Shown here piece after piece: positions 28,570 through 38,028 of a stretch of 64,000 nt of DNA (positions within the stretch are counted from its first letter, which is position 1; each line of letters opens with the position of its first letter). Source of the stretch: Salinicola socius (lineage in GTDB: Bacteria > Pseudomonadota > Gammaproteobacteria > Pseudomonadales > Halomonadaceae). The DNA lies in NCBI RefSeq assembly GCF_001937195.1, contig NZ_MSDO01000025.1, forward strand, positions 62,001 to 126,000, given 5' to 3'. A program made the position numbers and the translations under genes. A model generated the notes under the pieces. The model did no database searches and was not told the DNA's origin. It worked only from the letters and a program-made list of their open reading frames with translations.

Positions 28570-29832
28570 TCAACGATAGACCGGCAGGCGCGCGCAGACG
28601 GTTTCGACCAGGGTCTTGACCTCGGCTTCCGTCCGGCTGGAGTCGCCCGCCTGCATGGCATCGAGAATGTCGCAGATCCAGCCGGCCAGATCCCGGCATT
28701 CCGTTTCACCGAAGCCGCGAGTCGTCACCGCCGGCGTGCCGATACGCAGACCGGACGTCACGAACGGGCTCTGCGGGTCGCCCGGCACAGCGTTCTTGTT
28801 GACGGTGATGTGAGCGCGACCCAAAGCGGCGTCGGCATCCTTGCCCGTCAGACCCTGCTTGACCAGCGACAGCAGGAACAGATGGTCTTCGGTACCGCCG
28901 GAGACCACCTCGTAGCCGCGTTCGATGAACACGCCGGCCATCGCCTGGGCATTCTTGACCACCTGTTGCTGATAGGTCTTGAACCCGGGGTCCATCGCCT
29001 CCTTGAAGCAGATCGCCTTGGCCGCGATGACGTGCATCAGCGGGCCGCCCTGTCCGCCCGGGAAAACGGCGGACTGCAGTTTCTTCTCGATGTCGGCATC
29101 GTTCTCGGCCGACAGGATGAGACCGCCGCGGGGACCACGCAGCGTCTTGTGCGTGGTCGTGGTGACCACGTGAGCGTGAGGCAGCGGACTCGGATAGACG
29201 CCTGCCGCGACCAGACCGGCGACATGCGCCATGTCGACCAGCAGAAACGCGCCGACTTCATCGGCAATCTCGCGGAACCTGGACCAGTCGATGATCTGCG
29301 AATAGGCGGAGAAGCCGGCGATGATCATCTTCGGCTGATGCTCGCGCGCCAGCTTGGCGACTTCGTCGTAATCGATCCGGCCGCTTTCGTCGATGCCGTA
29401 CTGAATGGCGTTGTAGTGCTTGCCCGAGAAGCTCGGCCTGGCACCGTGGGTCAGGTGACCGCCGGCATCCAGGCTCATCCCCAACACGGTGTCGCCCGGC
29501 TTGACCAGCGCCTGGAATACCGCGCCGTTGGCCTGAGAACCGGAGTGTGGCTGAACGTTGGCGTAGGTGGCGCCAAACAGCTCCTTGGCATAGTCGATCG
29601 CCAACTGCTCGACCACATCGACGTGCTCGCAGCCACCGTAGTAGCGCTTGCCGGGATAGCCTTCCGCGTACTTGTTGGTCAGCTGCGTGCCCTGGGCCTG
29701 CATCACGCGTGGGCTGGCGTAGTTCTCGGAAGCGATCAGCTCGATATGGGCTTCCTGGCGCACGACTTCCTGCTGCATCGCGTCCCAGAGGGCGTCATCG
29801 AATCCGGCAACCTGCATCTCTCGGGTGAACAT
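28570..29832 (-). CDS. glyA: Serine hydroxymethyltransferase
   Basis: A 420-residue PLP enzyme that interconverts serine and glycine and loads one-carbon units on tetrahydrofolate. The PLP lysine lies in [16 protein letters not shown] near residue 230. [14 protein letters not shown] and [15 protein letters not shown] near the start are invariant blocks. The frame opens at 29871, but the ATG at 29832 (MFTREMQ) has GAGG upstream and fits the family. It is a single gene with a hairpin after it. Confidence 0.97.
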   Translation of the reverse strand: MFTREMQVAGFDDALWDAMQQEVVRQEAHIELIASENYASPRVMQAQGTQLTNKYAEGYPGKRYYGGCEHVDVVEQLAIDYAKELFGATYANVQPHSGSQANGAVFQALVKPGDTVLGMSLDAGGHLTHGARPSFSGKHYNAIQYGIDESGRIDYDEVAKLAREHQPKMIIAGFSAYSQIIDWSRFREIADEVGAFLLVDMAHVAGLVAAGVYPSPLPHAHVVTTTTHKTLRGPRGGLILSAENDADIEKKLQSAVFPGGQGGPLMHVIAAKAICFKEAMDPGFKTYQQQVVKNAQAMAGVFIERGYEVVSGGTEDHLFLLSLVKQGLTGKDADAALGRAHITVNKNAVPGDPQSPFVTSGLRIGTPAVTTRGFGETECRDLAGWICDILDAMQAGDSSRTEAEVKTLVETVCARLPVYR

Positions 29833-30108
29833 CGACGGGTATCCTCGGCTCGGGGATGGTTCGACTGCCACCGGCGCAAGTCCGGCATCCGGCGGCTCGA
29901 TCTAGATTTGACGGTCGCAATGATACCCCAGCGCTGACGACCTTTCCCATGAAAGTCCGTCATGCACGGAAGCATAATTTCTCACCTTGGCTTTAGCCTC
30001 GGTAAAGCATGCTCGTCCGCGCCACCCGATGTTCCAGGCCCGCCAGCCAGGACGTCTCTCGTGCTTCGCGAACCACGGGCGCTTTCCATCACACCGCTTT
30101 CCATCGCC
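29833..30108 (-). other. glyA leader region
   Basis: A 276-base region between the ybbP-like stop and glyA. It begins with the 15-bp duplication just after the ybbP-like stop and must hold the glyA promoter. I did not see a glycine riboswitch or other structured leader. Confidence 0.4.
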
Positions 30109-30110
30109 TC
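30081..30110. repeat. 15-bp tandem repeat at the ybbP-like stop
   Basis: Units 30081-30095 and 30096-30110 share the ten bases GCTTTCCATC exactly. On the minus strand the array starts within the stop codon of the ybbP-like gene (30109-30111). Confidence 0.8.
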
Positions 30111-32628
30111 AGGTCTCTCCCAGCAGTCGCAGGCTATCCATCGGCGCTTGTCGGCGTGCACCTCGAGACAGCATGAAGCCGATGCCCCCCACCGCTGCAG
30201 CACCCAGCACCGGCATCACGCCCCACATCAGCCAGTGCACCCTGGGGGCCAGCCCCAGCCAGCCGTAGATACCCAGCGCCGACGCCTCGGCCAGCGCCGC
30301 GCCCATCAGCCCGCTGGCAAACCCGAGCAGCGCGAACTCGGCCCACTGCATGCGCGACAGCGCGCGGTTGCCGGCGCCGAATACCCGCAACAGCGCACCC
30401 TCGTGGGCTCGCGCCGGCCGGCTGGCCGTGAGTGCCGCGTAGAGCACGCTGATGCCGGCAAGCAGCACGAACCCCAGCACGAATTCGATGGCTCGCGTCA
30501 CCTGGACGAGGATCCCCCGGACCTGCTCCAGCAGCGCTTCGACGTTGAGCACCGACACCCCCGGATACTGTCGCACCATCTCGCCAAGCATATCGTTGCT
30601 GGCGTCAGGCAGGTGGAACGAGGTGATGTAGCTGTGACCGAAGCCATCCAGCGCACCGGGCGGGAAGATGATGAAGAAGTTGGGCTGGAAGCTCTCCCAA
30701 TCGAGATGGCGCAAGCTGGTGATGCGGCCGGTCACGCTGTCGCTGCCGATGGTGAACGTCAGCTCGTCGCCCAGCGAGAGGCCGAGCCTCCCCGCCAGCT
30801 CCTGTTCGATGGATATCGGAGCCGGGCCATCGCTCGACGGCGCTGCATCGGCGTCGAACCACTCTCCCTCGGTGATCCGGTTGCCCTCGGGCAGCACGGC
30901 ACGCCAGGTCAGATTGAGATCACGCCTGAGCGCACCATCGGTCTGATGGGCTTCCGGTACCTGCTGCTGCGGCGGCTTGCCATCGATGGCGGTCAGCCGG
31001 CCCCGCACCATCGGATAGAGCCCGCTGGAGCTGTCGGCCGCACCCTCGATCAACGATTCGACGCCCGCACGCTCCTGAGGCTGGATATTGATCGCGAAGT
31101 AGTTGGGCGTGTCCGCCGGCAGCTGGGCCTGCCAGGTCGTCAGCAGATCGCCACGGACCAGTGCGATGATCGCCATGGCGGCAAAAGTGACCGAAAACGC
31201 CAGCAGCTGGCCCAGACTCGCCGTGCGCCGCCTTGCCAACTGACGACCGCCCAGTTGCCACGCTCGAGCCTTCTGGCCTTGCTGCGGCAGGCGAGCCAGT
31301 ACGCCAAGCAGCAGGTGCAGCATCAATTGCCCCACACCCCACAGCACGACCAGGGCGATCAGGCCGCCCACCAGAATGCCGATCGACAGCACCGGATCGC
31401 CGGAATAGAGCCACAGCAGAGCGCCGAACACGAGACTGGCGAAGGCCACCACCAGCCACCCGGACGCCGGGATCGGATCGAGCTCGCGGCGCAGCACTTT
31501 CAGCGCGCTGACACGCTTGAGTCGCAGTAACGTCGGTCCGGCGAACCCCACCAGCACCGCCAGCGCGGTCAGCACGCCCATCAGCCACGGCATTCCGCCC
31601 GGTGGCGGCAGCTCCAGCGGCAGAAAACGCGTCAGCAGCGCCAGCAGCACCGCCTGCCCGGCAAGCCCCAGCAGCGCGCCGATCGCGGCCGCGACCAGCC
31701 CCAGCCACGCCAGTTGCCAGGCAAATAGCTGGCCCAGCTGTCGCTGGGAAGCCCCGAAACAGCGCAGCAATGCTGCCGTATCGAGATGGCGATCGACGTA
31801 GCGACGAGTGGCCATGGCCACGGCGACGCCGGCCAGCAATACTGCCGCCAGCCCGGCCAGGCTGAGATATTTCTGCGCGCGCTCCAACGAGCGACCCAGG
31901 CTGGGCCGATCCACACGCACATCGCGAATCTCGACACCGGCCTGGCGCAATGCGTCCAGTCGGTTCGAGAGACTGTCGATCGCCGCCGGGGGGCCGGCGG
32001 CGAGCAGTTCGTATTCGATGCGCGAACCGGGTCTGACCAGCCCGGTCGCCTCGAGATTCTGGAGATTGAGCATGATACGCGGCGTCAGCCCGGCGAACCC
32101 GCCCTGCTGATCGGGTTCACGATCGATCAGCCCCGTGATGGTCAACGACAGCGCCCCAACCTGGACCTCGTCGCCGATGGTGACGTCCAGCAGCTGAGCC
32201 AGCCGCGGCGCGATCCAGGCGTTGCCCGGCGGCGGGCCCTGCCCGAGTTCTTCGACACCGTTGCCTCGGTCGACGCGAACCTGCCCGTAAAGCGGGTAAT
32301 GGTCGTCGACGACCTTGAGCCCGGCCGGCTGGAAGGCGTCCGCCTGACTGACCATCGACACCAGATCGACCTGATCGCTCAACGTCAGACCGGCCTGGCG
32401 CAGCTCCTGCCGGAGCCCGTCGTCGAAGGGCTGGCCCTGTTCCAGCACCAGATCTCCGCCCAGTAGCTGGCCGGCCTGACGGGTCAACCCGCGATCGAGC
32501 CGGTCAAGGAAAAAGCCGATCATGGTGGTCGCCGCCACGGCCAGCGCCAGCGCCACGAACAGCGCTCTCACGTCGGAGGCCCGCAGGTCACGCCGGAGCC
32601 CCTTGAGCGACAGTGCAATCAGATTCAT
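30109..32628 (-). CDS. ybbP: ABC transporter permease, YbbP/FtsX family
   Basis: An 839-residue inner-membrane permease of the MacB/FtsX type with the YbbP layout: an N-terminal helix (VRALFVALALAVAATTMIGFF), a large periplasmic domain, four to five central helices around 260-480, a second periplasmic domain, and three C-terminal helices with FtsX domains. With the adjacent ATPase it forms a YbbAP-like complex thought to act on envelope or lipid substrates. The ATG at 32628 overlaps the ybbA stop as ATGA, so the longer frame to 32949 is rejected. The divergent tesA gene matches the E. coli tesA-ybbA-ybbP arrangement. Confidence 0.88.
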   Translation of the reverse strand: MNLIALSLKGLRRDLRASDVRALFVALALAVAATTMIGFFLDRLDRGLTRQAGQLLGGDLVLEQGQPFDDGLRQELRQAGLTLSDQVDLVSMVSQADAFQPAGLKVVDDHYPLYGQVRVDRGNGVEELGQGPPPGNAWIAPRLAQLLDVTIGDEVQVGALSLTITGLIDREPDQQGGFAGLTPRIMLNLQNLEATGLVRPGSRIEYELLAAGPPAAIDSLSNRLDALRQAGVEIRDVRVDRPSLGRSLERAQKYLSLAGLAAVLLAGVAVAMATRRYVDRHLDTAALLRCFGASQRQLGQLFAWQLAWLGLVAAAIGALLGLAGQAVLLALLTRFLPLELPPPGGMPWLMGVLTALAVLVGFAGPTLLRLKRVSALKVLRRELDPIPASGWLVVAFASLVFGALLWLYSGDPVLSIGILVGGLIALVVLWGVGQLMLHLLLGVLARLPQQGQKARAWQLGGRQLARRRTASLGQLLAFSVTFAAMAIIALVRGDLLTTWQAQLPADTPNYFAINIQPQERAGVESLIEGAADSSSGLYPMVRGRLTAIDGKPPQQQVPEAHQTDGALRRDLNLTWRAVLPEGNRITEGEWFDADAAPSSDGPAPISIEQELAGRLGLSLGDELTFTIGSDSVTGRITSLRHLDWESFQPNFFIIFPPGALDGFGHSYITSFHLPDASNDMLGEMVRQYPGVSVLNVEALLEQVRGILVQVTRAIEFVLGFVLLAGISVLYAALTASRPARAHEGALLRVFGAGNRALSRMQWAEFALLGFASGLMGAALAEASALGIYGWLGLAPRVHWLMWGVMPVLGAAAVGGIGFMLSRGARRQAPMDSLRLLGET

Positions 32629-33347
32629 GCCTCGACCCCGTGATGCTGACGCCCGGCCGCCTGCAGCCTGCCGCCCTCGAGCTGCAGACAGCGATCGCAG
32701 CGCCTGGCGAGGGCCATGTCGTGCGTCACCAGGATCAGGGTCGTGCCGGACTCGCGATTGAGATCGAAGAGCAGATCGATGATGCGCTTGCCGGTCGTCT
32801 CGTCGAGATTGCCGGTGGGCTCGTCGGCGAAGACCAGATCGGGATCGGTCACGAAGGCTCGTGCCACCGCCACCCGCTGCTGTTCGCCACCGGAAAGCTG
32901 TTTCGGCAGATGATCCAGACGCGCGCCCAGACCGACACGCTCCAGACATTGACGACTTTTGGTCGCCACGTCTTGCCGTGGAGACAGTTCCAACGGCAAC
33001 ATGACGTTTTCCATGGCGGTAAGAGTGGGTAATAACTGGAAATTCTGGAACACGAAGCCGACGCGACCGGCTCGTAGTGCCGCCCGTCCGTCTTCATCGA
33101 GGGCGCTCAGGGACTGACCGAACATTTCGAGCTCACCCGAGCTCGGCGCATCGAGCCCCGCCAGCAACCCCAGCAGCGTCGACTTGCCTGCCCCGGAACT
33201 TCCAACGATGGCAACACTCTCACCGCGGTCGACTTCCAGCGCCAACGATTCGAGGATAACGAGCTCTCGTTCCCCGCTTGTTACCCTTTTGCCGAGCTGG
33301 TTGGCGTATAAAATTCGCGTTCGTTGATTGTCCGAGGAGTAAGACAT
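32625..33347 (-). CDS. ybbA: ABC transporter ATP-binding protein YbbA
   Basis: A 240-residue ATPase of the LolD/MacB group. Walker A is GSSGAGKST, the signature LSGGEQQRVAVARA, Walker B DLVFADEPTGNLD and the H-loop LVTHDMALA. It pairs with the permease encoded downstream by a 4-base overlap. The start MSYSSDN at 33347 has only a modest ribosome site (AGGGA or AGG). That ATG shares its bases with the divergent tesA start in one CATG. The frame continues to 33488, but that part reads through tesA antisense. Confidence 0.88.
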   Translation of the reverse strand: MSYSSDNQRTRILYANQLGKRVTSGERELVILESLALEVDRGESVAIVGSSGAGKSTLLGLLAGLDAPSSGELEMFGQSLSALDEDGRAALRAGRVGFVFQNFQLLPTLTAMENVMLPLELSPRQDVATKSRQCLERVGLGARLDHLPKQLSGGEQQRVAVARAFVTDPDLVFADEPTGNLDETTGKRIIDLLFDLNRESGTTLILVTHDMALARRCDRCLQLEGGRLQAAGRQHHGVEA

Positions 33348-33348
33348 G
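33345..33348. other. Shared CATG: overlapping divergent start codons of ybbA and tesA
   Basis: The minus-strand ATG of ybbA (33347-33345) and the plus-strand ATG of tesA (33346-33348) overlap by two bases. AGGAG precedes tesA by 7 bases. If both starts are right there is no intergenic space, and each promoter must lie in the other gene. A TATAAA at 33307-33312 inside ybbA could serve as the tesA -10 element. Confidence 0.6.
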
Positions 33349-34026
33349 GTGCCTGGTTTCCCTGTGCTTGATATCAAAAGGCCTTTCGCCAGAATGGCGA
33401 AGCGCTGTGCAGGTGGCGCACTATTGTTGTGTCTTACCGTGCTGTCGCTGGCACCCGATGCGGCGCGTGCCGACACCATTCTGGTCATGGGCGACAGTCT
33501 GAGCGCGGCCTACGGCATCGATCCGCAGGCGGGGTGGGTCAGTCTGTTGAAGCATCGGTTGGATGACGAGCACGAGGTCGTCAATGCCAGCATCAGCGGA
33601 GAGACGACATCCGGCGGCTCGGCACGACTCCCTGACATTCTCGGACAATACCATCCCGATATCGTTCTGCTGGAACTTGGCGGCAATGACGGCCTGCGTG
33701 GCCTGTCCCCCCAGCAGATGCAGGTCAATCTGGGAAAGATGATCGAGCGTAGCCAGAAGCAGGGCGCCCGGGTGCTGCTGCTGGGCATCGAGGTCCCACC
33801 CAACTATGGCCCCGCCTACACCGAGGCCTTTCGCGCCGTCTATACGCAGCTGGCCCGCGACTATGGCGTGACGCTGCTGCCGTTCCTGCTCAAGGGCGTC
33901 GATCTCGACAGCATGCTTCAGAGCGACGGGATACACCCCACCGCCGAAGCTCAGCCGATCATCCTCGAAAACGTCTGGTCGAAACTGGCGCCAATGCTGT
34001 CGGCCTCGGCGAACGGCAGCGACTGA
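33346..34026 (+). CDS. tesA: Periplasmic thioesterase/lysophospholipase TesA
   Basis: A 226-residue SGNH hydrolase acting in the periplasm on acyl-CoA-like thioesters, lysophospholipids and esters. A long signal peptide ends near residue 42 (DAARA). The catalytic Ser51 is in GDSLSAAYG, the oxyanion residues in GGNDG near 115, and the Asp-His pair in SDGIHP near 200. The strong GAGGAG before 33346 supports this start; an internal ATG at 33394 would give a shorter, more typical signal peptide. The last codon and stop are the first element of a three-unit tandem repeat. Confidence 0.92.
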   Translation: MVPGFPVLDIKRPFARMAKRCAGGALLLCLTVLSLAPDAARADTILVMGDSLSAAYGIDPQAGWVSLLKHRLDDEHEVVNASISGETTSGGSARLPDILGQYHPDIVLLELGGNDGLRGLSPQQMQVNLGKMIERSQKQGARVLLLGIEVPPNYGPAYTEAFRAVYTQLARDYGVTLLPFLLKGVDLDSMLQSDGIHPTAEAQPIILENVWSKLAPMLSASANGSD

Positions 34027-34070
34027 ACTGCCTCGGGACTGAACTGGCCTGGAGACTGAACGGGCTTGGA
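34021..34070. repeat. 16-17-bp tandem repeat spanning the tesA stop
   Basis: Units 34021-34036, 34037-34053 and 34054-34070 all begin GACTGAAC and continue with similar CT/GG-rich sequence. The first includes the last tesA codon and its TGA stop, so each copy carries a TGA. Confidence 0.85.
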
Positions 34071-34225
34071 AACAGGGCCGCCCTCGGCAAGGTTTCCACC
34101 GGCTCGCCTCCGCACCAGCATGACATGCGCCCCGTCCCATCTCCCGATTTTGACCAACGTGCTATCGTCACCACCTTGAAAACACTCGCGGCATGGCGAG
34201 TCTGGATTCGACAAGGAGGTTGATG

Positions 34226-35197
34226 ATGGAGACAGAAACGGCCCTGGTCGCCGCTTACGAACTCAACGGGCAAGGCGGCGGCGCCCTTCTCAGCGTGCGC
34301 CAACTGCGCGAAGCGTGGGCGGATCCTGAACGCCCCCTGTGGATGCATCTCGATTTTCGTCACGAGGATGTTCACACCTACCTCGAGGAGATCGCCGGGC
34401 TCGACGAGGCACCGATCGAGGCGCTGCTGGAGGAAGATACTCGCCCCCGCGTTGCCAAGTTCCGTAACGGGGCCGTCACCACGCTGCGCGGTATCAACCT
34501 CAATCCTGGCGCCGCGCCGGAGGATCTCATCTCGCTGCGCATCTGGTGCGCCCCCAATCGGTTGATCACCCTGCGCCGTCGGCCATTGAGATCGGTCAGC
34601 GACGTGCGTGAACGCATCGATGGCGGCGACGGCGCGCTGTCGGTCCCGGATCTGCTGGCGTGGCTGACCGAGACGCTGGTCGACAAGGTCGGTGATGTCA
34701 CGCATCAGCTCGACGATCGCCTGGGCGAACTCGAGGAGGACCAACTGAGCGATCGTGAAGTCGATCCCGACGATCTCTCTCGCGTTCGGCGCTCGTTGGT
34801 TACCTTGCGGCGTTTCATGGGACCGCAACGGGACTGTCTGGATCAGATGGCACACGGTCCCGAATGGTTGGACGAAGATACCAAGGTGTCGATCCGAGAA
34901 AGTGCCAACCAGCTGTCACGCTACGTGGAGGATTTCCACGCCATGCAGGAGCGCGCGCTGATCCTGCAGGAACAGCTCTTCAGCGAACATAACGAGCGCA
35001 TGAACCAGCGCATGTACATGCTGGCGATCGTGACCACCGTATTCCTGCCTCTGAGCTTTCTGACCGGTCTGCTGGGCATCAACGTGGGCGGCATACCCGG
35101 CGCAGACAGCCCATACGGCTTCGTCGTGTTCGTGACGATTACCGCCGTGGTCGGCGGCTGGGTGATGTGGCTGCTCAAACGCAAGCACTGGTGGTGA
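34226..35197 (+). CDS. zntB: CorA-family zinc transporter ZntB
   Basis: A 323-residue CorA-type metal transporter. A cytoplasmic funnel with long helices (about 1-260) is followed by two C-terminal membrane helices. The pore motif is GIN (TGLLGINVGGIPG) in place of the GMN of CorA, as in the ZntB branch that moves zinc. AAGGAGGT lies 6 bases before the ATG at 34226; a tandem ATG at 34223 and a frame to 34193 are less likely. Transport direction and metal are inferred from family. Confidence 0.85.
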   Translation: METETALVAAYELNGQGGGALLSVRQLREAWADPERPLWMHLDFRHEDVHTYLEEIAGLDEAPIEALLEEDTRPRVAKFRNGAVTTLRGINLNPGAAPEDLISLRIWCAPNRLITLRRRPLRSVSDVRERIDGGDGALSVPDLLAWLTETLVDKVGDVTHQLDDRLGELEEDQLSDREVDPDDLSRVRRSLVTLRRFMGPQRDCLDQMAHGPEWLDEDTKVSIRESANQLSRYVEDFHAMQERALILQEQLFSEHNERMNQRMYMLAIVTTVFLPLSFLTGLLGINVGGIPGADSPYGFVVFVTITAVVGGWVMWLLKRKHWW

Positions 35198-35200
35198 CGC

Positions 35201-35479
35201 TCAGCGCGCGGCGCGATCCGTGTGACCCAGATCGCGCTCTGGATCGAGACGATCGCGAACCCGGCGCTTGAGCTCCTTGACGTCGGGGAAGCCGCCGTCG
35301 CGTTTACGCTCCCATAGCGTTTCGTCGTCGTAGAACACCTCGAAGTGACCACCATGGCTGGGCGCCAGCGCGACCTGCTCGAGATCTTCTCCGAAGGTCT
35401 GCAACAGCTCCTGCGCGTACCAGCCGGCACGCAGCAACCATTGGCATTGGGTACAATAGTGAATACGAACACGCGCCAT
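35201..35479 (-). CDS. SelT/SelW/SelH-family Rdx protein
   Basis: A 92-residue thioredoxin-like protein of the selenoprotein W-related Rdx family. The N-terminal CxxC (YCTQCQWLLRA, Cys near residues 9 and 12) has cysteine in place of selenocysteine. GGHFEVFYDDETLWERKRDGGFPD is the family block. Bacterial members are thought to have redox roles. AGGAGAGAG precedes the ATG at 35479, so the upstream frame to 35530 is rejected. Its stop lies 3 bases from the zntB stop (convergent). Confidence 0.85.
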   Translation of the reverse strand: MARVRIHYCTQCQWLLRAGWYAQELLQTFGEDLEQVALAPSHGGHFEVFYDDETLWERKRDGGFPDVKELKRRVRDRLDPERDLGHTDRAAR

Positions 35480-35642
35480 ATCGCTCTCTCCTGGGAAGGT
35501 TAGCGACATGATGCGGCGCTGAAGCGCCACAACTCAAGCGGAGCGCAGCGCGATTCCGGGCAGCTCATATTCGTCGGATCGGCGGTCGACGCAACGCCTC
35601 GGCACCAGAAAGCCATTACTCGGAAAACAGGGAACGTTTTTC

Positions 35643-36965
35643 ATGTCAGCCCAGCAAGCCAGCCTCACTCGCCTTTTCGAGCGCGTCACCGGTGACGAAG
35701 ATAGTCGCATGTGTCGTGACATCTCCGACGAAGCCTGTCACGAGCAGCCCGGCAACTTCTTCCGCCACCTGATCGCCGCCCTCGGCAACAAGCTGGCGGA
35801 CGAGCTTTCCAACGCCCGTCTGATTCTCCCCTGGCTGATGGGCGCGATCGGCGCACCGATCTGGATGGTGGGTCTACTCGTGCCCATCCGCGAGGCCGGC
35901 GCCCTGCTGCCGCAACTGATGATTGCCGGCTACATCCGCCTGCGCCCTGTCCGCAAGTGGGTATGGGTGATCGGCGGCATCGTCCAGGCGATCGGAGCAC
36001 TGCTGCTGGCGCTGCTCGCCCTGTTTGGTCACGGCAATTGGGGGGGCATGCTGGTATTGATCGCGCTGACCGGCCTGGCGCTCGGCCGCGGGCTCTCGTC
36101 GGTCGCGACCAAGGATGTCCTTGGCAAGACGATTGCCAAGCAGCGTCGCGGCACCTTGATGGGGTGGAGCGCCAGTGTCGCCGGCGCGCTGACGCTGATC
36201 GTCGGCGCCGGCATGGTCATTCTGGATGACCAGCCCGGCACCTGGGCGCTGGCGATCCTGCTGTTCGCCGCCGCCCTGGGCTGGGCGTTGAACGCGCTGT
36301 GCGCGGCCATGATTCGCGAGACGCCGGGCGCTATCGAAGGCGGCGCCAACGCCTGGGACAGCATCAAGCAGGGCGTCTCTCTGATGCGCCGCGACCGTCG
36401 TTTCCTGCACTTCAATCTCTCGCGCGCCCTGCTGCTGTCCAGTGCCCTCGCGCTTCCCTATCTTGCCCTGCTGGGACAGCAGAACAGCGGTACCGATCTG
36501 GCCAGCCTCGGCATCCTGATCCTGACTTCCGGGGCAGCCAGCATGATTGCCGGCCCGATCTGGGGGCGACTGGCCGATCGCTCCAGCCGTCGAGTGATGC
36601 GCAACAGTGCCATCGGCGCTGCCGTCTGCTGCCTGGCAGGCGCCGCCTGCGTTTGGCTTCCGGCGCCAATACGAACCAGCGTATGGCCCTACGCCCTGAT
36701 CTATGGCCTGCTGATGATCGCTCACGCGGGGGTCCGCCTGGGCCGCAAGACCTATGTCATCGACCTGTCCGACAGCAGCACCCGCGCGCTCTACGTCGCC
36801 TTTTCCAACACCTTCACCGGCGCGCTGATGCTGGTCGTCGGACTCCTGCTCGGCGCGCTGGCGCAATGGCTGGGCAGCGCGGGTCTGATGTTGATGCTTG
36901 CAGTGCTGGCGGTCGCGGCGGCCCTGAGTTCGCACGCGCTGGCGGAGGTCGAGACGCCGAGCTGA
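35643..36965 (+). CDS. Major facilitator superfamily transporter
   Basis: A 440-residue MFS protein with about 12 membrane helices. A roughly 60-residue cytoplasmic N-terminal stretch (TRLFERVTGDEDSRMCRDISDEAC) precedes the first helix. The between-half loop near residue 220-250 is basic (SLMRRDRRFLHFNLSRA), and GPIWGRLADRSSRRVMR is a typical MFS loop motif. The substrate is unknown. CAGGGAAC precedes the ATG. The short LOV photoreceptor follows 89 bases downstream on the same strand. Confidence 0.8.
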   Translation: MSAQQASLTRLFERVTGDEDSRMCRDISDEACHEQPGNFFRHLIAALGNKLADELSNARLILPWLMGAIGAPIWMVGLLVPIREAGALLPQLMIAGYIRLRPVRKWVWVIGGIVQAIGALLLALLALFGHGNWGGMLVLIALTGLALGRGLSSVATKDVLGKTIAKQRRGTLMGWSASVAGALTLIVGAGMVILDDQPGTWALAILLFAAALGWALNALCAAMIRETPGAIEGGANAWDSIKQGVSLMRRDRRFLHFNLSRALLLSSALALPYLALLGQQNSGTDLASLGILILTSGAASMIAGPIWGRLADRSSRRVMRNSAIGAAVCCLAGAACVWLPAPIRTSVWPYALIYGLLMIAHAGVRLGRKTYVIDLSDSSTRALYVAFSNTFTGALMLVVGLLLGALAQWLGSAGLMLMLAVLAVAAALSSHALAEVETPS

Positions 36966-37054
36966 CGTAAAGCGTTGTAATCCCATCGCACCATGGCATC
37001 ATTATTGAAAGTATCGCTCCTACAATCCGTCGAATGCCCAGCCTGGAGGCAAGG

Positions 37055-37501
37055 ATGGCCAGTACCAGTAAACACCCGCCCATGATCAGCCCGGCCTTGT
37101 TGGAGCGTATCGTCAACGCCTCGGACGACGGCATCGTGGTGGCCGAGCAGGAAGGCGACGAGAATATCCTGATCTATGCCAACCAGGGCTTCGAACGTCT
37201 GACGGGCTATACCATCGACGAGATTCTCTACCGCGACTGCCGTTTCCTGCAGAACGGCGATCGTGATCAACCGGGAATCGACAGAATTCGTACCGCACTG
37301 CGTGAAGGCAAGTCGTGCCGCGAGGTGCTGCGAAACTATCGCAAGGATGGCAGTCCGTTCTGGAACGAGCTGTCGATCACCCCGGTCTACGACGATGAGG
37401 ACCAGCTCACTTACTTCATTGGCGTGCAGAAGGATGTCACCAACCTGGCCAAGGCGCTGGAGGAGCTGGAGACGTTGAAAACCGAGCGCGATCCCGCCTG
37501 A
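37055..37501 (+). CDS. Short LOV-domain blue-light photoreceptor
   Basis: A 148-residue protein made of one LOV (PAS) domain with short flanking helices and no effector domain. The flavin-binding core reads YRDCRFLQ, with Cys62 the expected adduct-forming residue. It is followed by DRDQPGIDRIR, REVLRNYRKDGSPFWNELSITPV and a C-terminal QKDVT block with a helical tail. The pattern closely matches the short LOV proteins of Pseudomonas putida (PpSB1-LOV). GGAGG lies 5 bases before the ATG at 37055, adding nine residues to the typical start. The partner and output are unknown; the MFS gene lies upstream. Confidence 0.88.
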   Translation: MASTSKHPPMISPALLERIVNASDDGIVVAEQEGDENILIYANQGFERLTGYTIDEILYRDCRFLQNGDRDQPGIDRIRTALREGKSCREVLRNYRKDGSPFWNELSITPVYDDEDQLTYFIGVQKDVTNLAKALEELETLKTERDPA

Positions 37502-37642
37502 ACGGCATCCGGGGATCATCACTTATCGCCGCCAACTGCGGCGATAGTTTTTTTTAAGCCAGGAAACGCTTGTACCCGATCGGATTCGACGATATATAGC
37601 CCGGAGCGTCACTGAGATGCGATTTCACGGGAGGGCCAAGTA

Positions 37643-37837
37643 ATGAGCCGTGAGGATTATGTCGAGGATCAGGATTTTTCCGAAGCCATCAACGACGAAC
37701 AGTTCGAACGTCCCCGCAGTAGCAAGGCAGACTCGCTGCGCGCCAGACGCCAGGTCGAGGCATTGCTGGAAGAACGCCGCCTCAAACGTGCCATCGAAGA
37801 CGACTGGTACGATGATTTCGGCGACGAGGAAGAGTAG
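37643..37837 (+). CDS. PA3496-like small acidic protein
   Basis: A 64-residue acidic protein with a central basic, arginine-rich helix (SLRARRQVEALLEERRLKRAI) and an acidic tail (DDWYDDFGDEEE). The layout matches the small PA3496 family described as putative envelope-integrity proteins; function is not established. GGAGGG lies before the ATG. The stop codon abuts a short tandem repeat. Confidence 0.7.
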   Translation: MSREDYVEDQDFSEAINDEQFERPRSSKADSLRARRQVEALLEERRLKRAIEDDWYDDFGDEEE

Positions 37838-37875
37838 GTCGTAATTAAGAGCAGGTCGTAATAGAGCAGGTCGCG
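37836..37875. repeat. 15-17-bp tandem repeat starting at the PA3496-like stop
   Basis: Units 37836-37852 and 37853-37867 share AGGTCGTAAT and AGAGC, and a third, shortened copy begins at 37868 (AGGTCGCG). The array starts inside the TAG stop codon (37835-37837). Confidence 0.8.
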
Positions 37876-38028
37876 ACCCTGAGCGTTGTACCGACGGGCG
37901 CCCAGGCGCCCGTTCGCATTGTCGGCATGAGTCGTTTACCCTGCCCTATCCAGGCTGCGCCCCGTTGGCGGGCGCTGCAGCATCGATTGCCTGTCTTTAT
38001 CCACTGTGACTCACTGAATCGGATTTCC

